A stretch of DNA of 11,869 bases from Actinomycetota bacterium (GTDB lineage: Bacteria > Actinomycetota > Thermoleophilia > Gaiellales > Gaiellaceae): positions 1 to 11,869 of the forward strand of contig JAIBJP010000040.1 of assembly GCA_020029625.1 (NCBI GenBank), in the 5' to 3' direction. Positions 1 to 5,075 of this stretch are shown here, in pieces. Made by a program: the position numbers and the translations under genes. Every line of letters starts with the position of its first letter. Position 1 is the stretch's first letter. The notes under the pieces were generated by a model. It was given only the letters and a program-made list of their open reading frames with translations, ran no database searches and was not told the origin of the DNA.

Positions 1-2
1 CC

Positions 3-542
3 GTCGGCTTCTGGCTCTGGAGAAGCGTCGACGGGCGTTCGTGGAAATACGTCGAGCGCCCCGACCTCTGGCGGAACGAGGCGCTCCTCCGTCTGGCCCG
101 CGGCCACTCGTACCAATTCCTCGTCCACGCCTTCGATGCGGCGGGTAACGCGAGCCCTGCGGCGGTCGGCCGTCGCTTCAGCATGCGGGTCTTCCAGGAG
201 CGGAACCCCGCCGTCTCATACACGGGCCGCTGGCGCCGCGTCTTCCGCTGGCGGGCGTCCGCCAGGCATATCGCCTCGTCGCGGAGCTTCGAAGCGCGCT
301 CGACGCTCGTCTTTCGCGGGAAGGCGATCGCGCTGGTATCCCCGACAGCTCTCGATGGGGGCCGGGCCCGAATCTTCATTGACGGCCGTTACGCGGGCAC
401 CATCGACCTCACCTCGGCGACGCCGACCGAACGGCAGGTCGTCTTCTCGCGCCGGCTGCGCCAGGGCCGGCACCGTATCGCGGTCACCCCCGTGCCGGGC
501 TCGGGCCCCGTCCCGGTCGACGCGTTCGTCGTCCTCCGCTAG
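3..542 (+). CDS. Secreted fibronectin-III-like / beta-sandwich protein, C-terminal part (5' end outside window)
   Basis: An open frame enters from the left edge and ends at TAG 540-542. About 179 residues are visible and no start is needed inside the window. The first ~60 residues look like the end of a fibronectin type III or PKD-like repeat: the strand YQFLVHAFDAAGNAS has the usual aromatic-V-A-D-GN-S pattern. The last ~120 residues form a second beta-rich unit with an FRGKAIALVSP strand, an IDGRYAGTIDL hairpin, a QGRHRIAV strand and a terminal VDAFVVLR. This pattern is common in jelly-roll modules at the ends of extracellular actinobacterial proteins. I infer a secreted or surface protein that binds a ligand or matrix; the N-terminal signal and any catalytic domain would lie outside the window. 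The Met at 183 is internal, because homologous sequence continues upstream of it. The stop codon interlocks with that of the convergent LPFTG gene. The exact function is not recognisable. Confidence 0.75.
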   Translation, partial: VGFWLWRSVDGRSWKYVERPDLWRNEALLRLARGHSYQFLVHAFDAAGNASPAAVGRRFSMRVFQERNPAVSYTGRWRRVFRWRASARHIASSRSFEARSTLVFRGKAIALVSPTALDGGRARIFIDGRYAGTIDLTSATPTERQVVFSRRLRQGRHRIAVTPVPGSGPVPVDAFVVLR

Positions 543-1177
543 TAGGAGGGCTTCCGCCGCAGCAGGGCGAGTCCCGACGCGATCAGCACGCTGCCCGCCA
601 GGAACAGGTAGAGCGCCCGCGCGCCGGTGAACGGGAGGTTCCCGGTCGGGCTTGCCGAAGGAGCCGCGCTCCCGGTCGACCCCGCCGGGTCGCGCGGAGG
701 ATGCTCGCCAGTCGCCGGCGGCTCGCCCGGCGGATCGTCCGGCGGCGTCTGCGCGGACCGGGTGCAGCTCCCCGTGTAGACGAAGTCGTCGTGGTGTTTC
801 AAGTGTCCGTTCGTGGCGCCGGTCACGCTAGGCGAGATGACGATGTAGCGACCCGATCCGGTCCGGTGGCAGATCGTCAGATGGCTCGCGCGCCGATCGA
901 CTCCGGGTGACGCTTTCGGGACCACCCGCTTCGGGGCGGGCGCCCGCCGAGCTTCGTTTCTCCCGGAAGCCGCCGTGGGCTTCACCGGCGCCTGAGGAGA
1001 TTGCGGCGCTGCGGGGGCGTGCTTCGCGTGGCCCTTGGCCAGCGCGAGCCCCGTTCCCGCGTGTCCCTTGCCCTTGTCCCCGTTTCCGCCGGGTGCCGCA
1101 AGAGCCCCGCCGGCGGTGACCCCCGTTACGAGCAGACAAACCAGCAAGAGGCAGTACGCCCTGCCGCAGCGCCGCAT
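539..1177 (-). CDS. LPFTG cell-wall-anchored small protein with Cys/His-rich ICHRTGS module
   Basis: This 212-residue protein has a complete sortase-substrate layout. Residues 1-27 are a signal peptide: MRRCGR, then a hydrophobic core, then likely cleavage after GGALA. Residues ~28-97 are a low-complexity Gly/Lys/His/Pro/Ala-rich spacer. A compact module lies at ~98-139, with ICHRTGSGRYIVI, a GHLKHHDDF stretch and Cys103/Cys138, which could form a disulfide. A Pro/Thr/Ser wall-spanning linker (~140-179) follows. The C-terminus is LPFTG (181-185), a membrane helix (~189-206) and RRK (207-209), the standard signal for transpeptidation to peptidoglycan. ICHxTGS modules with a following GHxxH recur in actinobacterial LPXTG proteins of unknown role; the clustered histidines could bind metal, which is inference. 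The start is supported by a GGGGAGAG Shine-Dalgarno-like run just upstream of ATG 1177. The gene follows lysS on the same strand after ~240 bases, so it is probably a separate unit. No sortase gene is in the window. Confidence 0.85.
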   Translation of the reverse strand: MRRCGRAYCLLLVCLLVTGVTAGGALAAPGGNGDKGKGHAGTGLALAKGHAKHAPAAPQSPQAPVKPTAASGRNEARRAPAPKRVVPKASPGVDRRASHLTICHRTGSGRYIVISPSVTGATNGHLKHHDDFVYTGSCTRSAQTPPDDPPGEPPATGEHPPRDPAGSTGSAAPSASPTGNLPFTGARALYLFLAGSVLIASGLALLRRKPSY

Positions 1178-1213
1178 AACTCTCTCCCCTCTCCCCTCTT
1201 TCCCCTGCCTTTC

Positions 1214-1241
1214 ACAGTAGGGAGGAAAAGACAGTTTGCAA
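1214..1241 (-). promoter_or_regulatory. Possible sigma-70-type promoter for the LPFTG gene
   Basis: On the minus strand, TTGCAA (1241-1236) and TACTGT (1219-1214) are separated by 16 bases. They would start transcription near 1207, giving a leader of about 30 bases that contains the GA-rich ribosome site before ATG 1177. The boxes match the consensus only in part, so this is a candidate only. Confidence 0.3.
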
Positions 1242-1324
1242 TAGGTTCGTATTTAGGAGCTCGTTCCAAGATGAGAGCTGTGCCGCCGGAGCGCGCTGTG
1301 CGGCACGAGGCGGCGTCCTCGGTC

Positions 1325-1352
1325 GCGCCCGTATCTCATTCGATACGAGCGC
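1325..1352 (-). terminator. Hairpin downstream of lysS, possible weak terminator
   Basis: GCGC-c-CGTATC (1325-1335) pairs with GATACG-a-GCGC (1342-1352) around the 6-base loop TCATTC, with one internal mismatch. A second stem in the same 242-base gap pairs GTGCCGC (1280-1286) with GCGGCAC (1300-1306) around a 13-base loop. Neither is followed by a T-run, so they are not textbook intrinsic terminators. They may stop or process the lysS operon transcript. Nothing else is recognisable in 1178-1419. Confidence 0.3.
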
Positions 1353-1419
1353 TCCCTGCGTCCTGGCCTCGCATCCGCCCATCGCACTCCGGCCACGAGC
1401 CCCATCGTGAAACGAGCTC

Positions 1420-2766
1420 CTATTCGGTCGGGCGCAGCGCGGGGAAGAGAATCACGTCGCGGATCGTCTCGCGGCCGGTCAGCACCATCGCCAGGCGGTC
1501 GATCCCGAGCCCGAGGCCGCCTGTCGGCGGCATCCCGTACGAGAGCGCGTCCACATAATCGGGATCGTCGCCGCCGACTTCAGCGAAGCGGGCGGCCTGC
1601 TCGTCGGCGTCGTTCAGCTCGGAGTACGCATTCCCGAGCTCCATCCCGCAGACGAAGTACTCGAACCGCTCGACCACTCCCTCCTCGCCCTCCTTCCGCC
1701 GCGCGAGCGGCGAGAGCTCGACTGGATAGTCGTAGAGGATCGTCGGCTCGATCAGCCTCGGCTCGACCAGATGGCTGAGCGCGTGGTCGACGAGCTGGCC
1801 CCACGTCTCGTCACGACCGGTGTCGACGTCGCGCTCCGCGAGCCTGAGGCGAAGCTCGTCCGCATCCCGGGTCCAGACTCCCTCTGCCTCGAGCGCGTCG
1901 ATCAGCTTCACACGACGCCAGGGCAGCTCGAGGTCCACTTCGTGGCCGCGGAATGAGACCTGGGTCGTTCCGATCGCCTCGCGCGCGACCTTCGCGACGA
2001 GCTCCTCGACCCTCCCCATGGTGTCCTCGTAGTCCGCGTAGGCTTCGTACCACTCCAGCATCGTGAACTCGGGCTGGTGCTTGTACGAGACGCTTTCGTT
2101 GCGGAAGTCCTTCCCGATCTCGTAGACCTTCTCGAGCCCACCGACGATGAGCCGCTTGAGATAGAGCTCGTCCGCGATGCGCAGGTAGAGGTCCGTATCG
2201 AGCTCGTTCGAGTGCGTGACGAACGGCTCCGCGAGCGCTCCCCCGTAGCGAGGCTGGAGAATCGGCGTCTCCACCTCGACGAAGCCATGGTCGTCCAGGT
2301 AGCGGCGGATCGCCGTGACCAGGCCCGTGCGCACGAGGAAGTCGCGGCGCGTGTCCTCGCTGACGAGCAGGTCGAGATAGCGCTTGCGATAGCGGGTCTC
2401 CGCGTCCACGAGGCCGTGGAACGTGTCCGGCAGCGGTCGCTTCGTCTTGGCGAGAAGCTGGACCTCGTCCACGGCCAGCGACGGCTCCCCGCGCTTCGTG
2501 CGAGTTGGGGTCCCGGTGACCCCGACGATGTCCCCGAGATCGAGGTCGACCCGCCCCACGCGATCGGCCGAGCAGAGGAGCTGGATCTGGCCGGAGCGGT
2601 CGACCAGGTCCAGGAAGACGAGCTTCCCGTGCCCCCGGCGGCCGAGGACGCGCCCGGCGAGGCGCCGCTTGTGGCCGACCTCCGCCCCCGGCTCGAGCGC
2701 CTCGGCCTCGGTGCGGACCGCGGCGATTTCGTCGCGGTCGGGGAACCGCCTCGGGAGCGTGCTCAC
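1420..2766 (-). CDS. lysS: Lysine--tRNA ligase, class II (LysRS)
   Basis: Cytoplasmic enzyme that charges tRNA-Lys with lysine using ATP. The 448-residue protein has an OB-fold anticodon-binding domain at ~35-105 (GRVLGRRGHGKLVFLDL, then RSGQIQLL) and a class II catalytic core. Motif 1 lies around GFVEVETPIL (161-170), motif 2 is FRNES ... HQPEFTMLEWY (221-240), and motif 3 is GGLGLGIDRLAM (416-427). The lysine-site strand GMELGNAYSELND (374-386) is the usual LysRS signature. It is shorter than the ~500 residues common for bacterial LysRS because the leading helical extension is nearly absent and the protein enters the OB fold after ~30 residues. The start is GTG 2766, whose GTGA overlaps the TGA of the upstream Clp N-domain gene, so translation is probably coupled. 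It is the third gene of a greA-clpN-lysS operon. Confidence 0.97.
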   Translation of the reverse strand: MSTLPRRFPDRDEIAAVRTEAEALEPGAEVGHKRRLAGRVLGRRGHGKLVFLDLVDRSGQIQLLCSADRVGRVDLDLGDIVGVTGTPTRTKRGEPSLAVDEVQLLAKTKRPLPDTFHGLVDAETRYRKRYLDLLVSEDTRRDFLVRTGLVTAIRRYLDDHGFVEVETPILQPRYGGALAEPFVTHSNELDTDLYLRIADELYLKRLIVGGLEKVYEIGKDFRNESVSYKHQPEFTMLEWYEAYADYEDTMGRVEELVAKVAREAIGTTQVSFRGHEVDLELPWRRVKLIDALEAEGVWTRDADELRLRLAERDVDTGRDETWGQLVDHALSHLVEPRLIEPTILYDYPVELSPLARRKEGEEGVVERFEYFVCGMELGNAYSELNDADEQAARFAEVGGDDPDYVDALSYGMPPTGGLGLGIDRLAMVLTGRETIRDVILFPALRPTE

Positions 2767-3374
2767 AGGCCCCAGATCGCCCAGCCGATGAGGACGCCGA
2801 CGCCGAGCGAGAAGGTCCCCAGCGCCCAGCCGAGGAGCAGTGAGGGTGCACGCCTCGCCAAGGGCCCGTAAGACGTCCAGCCGCTCTGACCGGCCGGGCC
2901 CTGCACGGGGCCGCCGTACATCTGCCCTGGCTCCCCCGGGCCCGACAGCACGCGCATGACCTCGTTCCGGATCGTCTCCGCGTCGGCGTCGAAGTCGAGC
3001 AGGATGCGTGCGGCCACGCCCTCGTTCTCGCGGACGAGCCCGAGCAGGATGTGCTCAGACCCTATGTAGCTGTGCTTCAGCGAAAGGGCCTCGCGCAGGG
3101 CGAGTTCGAGAACTTTCTTGGCGCGCGGCGTGAAGGGAATCTGGCCCGTGACGATCTCTTCGTCCCCCTGGCCGACCACCCGCTTCACCTGCGCCCGAAC
3201 CTCCTCGACGGTGATGTCGAGACTCTCGAGGACGCGAGCGGCGAGCCCCTCCTCTTCCCGCAGCAGCCCGAGGAGGAGGTGCTCCGTCCCGATGTAGTTG
3301 TGTTTGAGAGCGCGGGCTTCGTCCTGCGCAAGGACGACGACTTGCCTGGCTCTCTCGGTGAAGCGCTCGAACAC
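2763..3374 (-). CDS. Clp N-domain protein without ATPase, with C-terminal membrane helix
   Basis: The 203-residue product starts exactly like ClpC (MFERFTERARQVVVLAQDEA) and contains both Clp_N repeats: ~1-68 with HNYIGTEHLLLGLLREEEG, and ~78-145 with HSYIGSEHILLGLVRENEG. Where ClpC would continue into its first AAA+ module, this protein has a Gly/Pro linker (~146-175), a basic LARR, and a hydrophobic segment at ~178-202 ending at the stop. There is no Walker motif and no ClpP-binding loop, so it cannot unfold substrates. I infer a tail-anchored membrane protein that presents a ClpC-type substrate or adaptor-binding domain to the cytoplasm, perhaps as a receptor, adaptor or decoy. Stand-alone Clp N-domain proteins are known in actinobacteria (M. 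tuberculosis ClpC2), but the membrane tail is not a usual part of that description. The start is GTG 3374, 19 bases after greA; its stop overlaps lysS, so no missing ATPase exons lie downstream. Confidence 0.85.
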   Translation of the reverse strand: MFERFTERARQVVVLAQDEARALKHNYIGTEHLLLGLLREEEGLAARVLESLDITVEEVRAQVKRVVGQGDEEIVTGQIPFTPRAKKVLELALREALSLKHSYIGSEHILLGLVRENEGVAARILLDFDADAETIRNEVMRVLSGPGEPGQMYGGPVQGPAGQSGWTSYGPLARRAPSLLLGWALGTFSLGVGVLIGWAIWGL

Positions 3375-3393
3375 GCGGTCCGAGCCTAAACGC

Positions 3394-3867
3394 TCAGGCC
3401 GCCTTGATGTCCATGATTTTGAACTTGAGCGATCCCCGCGGCGCCGACACCTCGACCGTCTCGCCCTTCTTCTTGCCGATGATCGCCTTGCCCACAGGCG
3501 ACTCGTTCGAGAGCTTGTGCTCGGCGGGATTCGCCTCGGCCGAGCCGACGATGTGGTACTCGATCGTCTCCTTGGCGTCCACGTCCCTGAGCTTGACCTT
3601 CGTGCCCACGGCGACGACCCCGGTCGGGATCTCCTTCCTGTTGACGATACGTGAGCTCTTCAGGCGGTCCTCGAGCGTCGCGATGCGGTGCTCGAGCATC
3701 GCCTGCTCGTTTTTCGCGTCGTCGTACTCGGAGTTCTCCGCGATGTCGCCGAACTCGCGTGCCTGCTTGATTCGCTCGGCCACCTCTCGGCGCTTGATCG
3801 TCGAGAGATGCTCGATTTCCTCCTTCAGCTTCTCGTGCCCCTCTGGGGTGAGAATGATTTCCTTCAC
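3394..3867 (-). CDS. greA: Transcription elongation factor GreA
   Basis: Binds the RNA polymerase secondary channel and stimulates cleavage of backtracked RNA so that stalled complexes resume. The start is GTG 3867, giving 157 residues, the usual GreA length. GGAGG at 3878-3874 sits 6 bases upstream. With this start the acidic tip residues of GDIAENSEYDDAKNEQ fall at Asp41 and Glu44, the same numbers as in E. coli GreA. The frame is open further upstream to 3930, but that extension is not family-like and would bury the ribosome site. Residues 1-75 form the antiparallel coiled coil (ILTPEGHEKLKEEIEHL onward). The C-terminal FKBP-like domain carries NESPVGKAIIGKKKGETVEV. It is first in the greA-clpN-lysS operon and divergent from dusB. 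Confidence 0.96.
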   Translation of the reverse strand: MKEIILTPEGHEKLKEEIEHLSTIKRREVAERIKQAREFGDIAENSEYDDAKNEQAMLEHRIATLEDRLKSSRIVNRKEIPTGVVAVGTKVKLRDVDAKETIEYHIVGSAEANPAEHKLSNESPVGKAIIGKKKGETVEVSAPRGSLKFKIMDIKAA

Positions 3868-3899
3868 CGTCCGCCTCCAAGACCCCGGATACAGAAACG

Positions 3900-3917
3900 C
3901 GGTGCCCACGGGCACCG
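3900..3917 (-). promoter_or_regulatory. Hairpin in the greA leader
   Basis: CGGTGCCC and GGGCACCG are perfect inverted repeats separated by AC. A realistic RNA stem has 7 base pairs and a CACG loop. It lies between the possible greA -10 box and the GGAGG ribosome site, so it would fold in the 5' leader. There is no T-run after it. A role in attenuation or mRNA stability is only inferred. Confidence 0.4.
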
Positions 3918-3928
3918 TCGCGGCCGAC

Positions 3929-3934
3929 ATTGTA
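3929..3934 (-). promoter_or_regulatory. Possible -10 box of greA operon
   Basis: TACAAT on the minus strand differs from TATAAT at one base and would start transcription near 3922, giving a leader of about 55 bases before GTG 3867. The hexamer at the expected -35 spacing (CGTTTT) is poor. A TTGACG lies only 7 bases upstream of the -10, too close to serve in the normal way. Confidence 0.3.
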
Positions 3935-3970
3935 GCTACGCCGTCAAGCCGAAAACGCTCGTGGCATGAC

Positions 3971-3976
3971 TAACAT
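3971..3976 (+). promoter_or_regulatory. Possible -10 box for leaderless dusB transcript
   Basis: TAACAT fits the TANNNT pattern and lies 9 bases before ATG 3986, placing the transcript start within a few bases of the start codon. The intervening bases hold no Shine-Dalgarno sequence. An in-frame TAA at 3971-3973 rules out any earlier start codon nearby. No convincing -35 is visible. Confidence 0.3.
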
Positions 3977-3985
3977 TCCCTTCGG

Positions 3986-5044
3986 ATGAAGCCTGATCTC
4001 CACGCCCGCTGGAGCATTGGCTCGGTCGAGATTCCGGGCCGCCTCGTGCTCGCTCCGATGGCCGGGGTGAGCGTGCAGGCTTTCCGCCGCCAGGGGCGCC
4101 GTTACGGGGCCGGATTGGTCTGCTCGGAGATGGTGAGCTGCGCCGGCCTCTCGCACGGGAACGAGCGCACGCTGGGCTATCTCAGGATCGGCCGTGACGA
4201 GCATCCGCTCGCTGTCCAGATCTTCGGCTCGGAGCCCGGGATCATGGCGGAGGCTGCGCGCATGGTCGAGGACGCCGGGGCCGATCTCGTAGACATCAAC
4301 TTCGGCTGCCCGGTGCGGAAGGTGACCAAGACGGGGGCCGGCGCCACCCTCCTCGAGGAGCCCGACCGGGCGTGCAGAATCGTCGAGTCGGTGGCGAACG
4401 CCGTCTCCGTCCCCGTCTCCGTGAAGATGCGCCGCGGCCTCCACAACGGCTCGCGTGCCGCTTTAGCGGTCGGCCCGAAGCTCGTCGACGCGGGGGCCGC
4501 GTCCCTTACGCTCCACCCCCGCTCCGCCCGGCAGATGTACACGGGCACGGCCGACCACGAGCTCACGGCCGAGCTGGTGGACCTTGTCGACGTCCCGGTG
4601 ATCGCCTCCGGCGACGTGAACGCACGCGAGCGCGCGGAGGAAGTGCTCGAGACAACCGGCTGTGCCGCTGTCATGGTCGGTCGAGCCGCGCAGGGAAATC
4701 CCTGGGCCCTCGGCGAGATTGCCGGACGCCTCGATGGCGAGCCCACGCGGGAAGAGATCGTCGCCGAGCTCCTCTTCTTCATGCACGACACCGTCGAGGA
4801 GATGGGCGAGAGTCGGGCGACGGGTTTCTTGAAGAAGTTCTATGGCTGGTACCTGGGCCATGGGCGCTTCCCGAAGCCCTTCAAGCAGGAGCTCGTGCAG
4901 TTAGAGACGGTCTCCGAGGTCGAGGATCGCCTCCTCGAGGCGGCTCCTGGCGCCCAAGTGGTGGCCGAGCGCCTGAAAGCGGCCCTGCCCAAGCCGGACA
5001 ACGTCGTCCTCGACCTGCCCGTCTCCATCTACGCGGGCGGATAG
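3986..5044 (+). CDS. dusB: tRNA-dihydrouridine synthase (DusB/NifR3 family)
   Basis: FMN-dependent, NADPH-using enzyme that reduces uridine to dihydrouridine in the tRNA D-loop. The 352-residue protein has the TIM-barrel FMN domain: LAPMAGVSVQAFRR (22-35) at the first strand, DINFGCPVRKVTKTGAGA (103-120) with the predicted catalytic Cys108, SVKMRRG (145-151) with an FMN-contacting Lys147, TLHPRSARQMYTG (175-187), and ASGDVN / VMVGRAAQGNPW for the phosphate end. A helical tRNA-binding domain follows from ~250 (GFLKKFYGWYLG). An in-frame TAA just upstream fixes the start at ATG 3986, and there is no Shine-Dalgarno sequence. dusB neighbours greA/lysS and the fol genes in many Firmicutes, so its location is expected, but here it is read on the opposite strand to all of them. 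The next gene starts 31 bases after its stop. Confidence 0.95.
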   Translation: MKPDLHARWSIGSVEIPGRLVLAPMAGVSVQAFRRQGRRYGAGLVCSEMVSCAGLSHGNERTLGYLRIGRDEHPLAVQIFGSEPGIMAEAARMVEDAGADLVDINFGCPVRKVTKTGAGATLLEEPDRACRIVESVANAVSVPVSVKMRRGLHNGSRAALAVGPKLVDAGAASLTLHPRSARQMYTGTADHELTAELVDLVDVPVIASGDVNARERAEEVLETTGCAAVMVGRAAQGNPWALGEIAGRLDGEPTREEIVAELLFFMHDTVEEMGESRATGFLKKFYGWYLGHGRFPKPFKQELVQLETVSEVEDRLLEAAPGAQVVAERLKAALPKPDNVVLDLPVSIYAGG

Positions 5045-5069
5045 ACCGCGGCGGCCGCGCCGCTATAAC
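5042..5069 (+). promoter_or_regulatory. Candidate leaderless promoter of the cyclase fusion, with dyad filling the spacer
   Basis: TATAAC (5064-5069) differs from TATAAT at one base and ends 6 bases before ATG 5076, so transcription would begin at or next to the start codon. No Shine-Dalgarno sequence is present. A partial -35, TAGACC (5042-5047), overlaps the dusB stop codon at 16-base spacing. The whole spacer, 5048-5063, is a perfect inverted repeat (GCGGCG-gccg-CGCCGC). It could be a regulator site or a dusB terminator stem; no T-run follows. Confidence 0.4.
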
Positions 5070-5075
5070 TCTCGT

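Noticed and set aside
136..630. Plus-strand 164-residue frame near the left edge
   Set aside because: Arg/Ser-rich shadow in a different frame of the secreted-protein gene, which itself is open from position 3.
1178..1419. tRNA, small RNA gene or CRISPR in the lysS-LPFTG gap
   Set aside because: Only two weak hairpins are visible; there is no cloverleaf, repeat array or ORF with family features.
2077..2871. Plus-strand 264-residue frame opposite lysS
   Set aside because: Antisense shadow of lysS and the clp gene, with no motif.
2763..3374. Clp N-domain gene as a truncated clpC pseudogene
   Set aside because: It ends in a clean hydrophobic tail and a stop overlapping lysS, with no AAA+ remnants in any frame and intact repeats and operon spacing.
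3868..3930. GreA starting at 3930 (21 extra residues)
   Set aside because: The extension is not GreA-like and would translate the leader hairpin and the GGAGG ribosome site; GTG 3867 gives 157 residues with the acidic tip at Asp41/Glu44.
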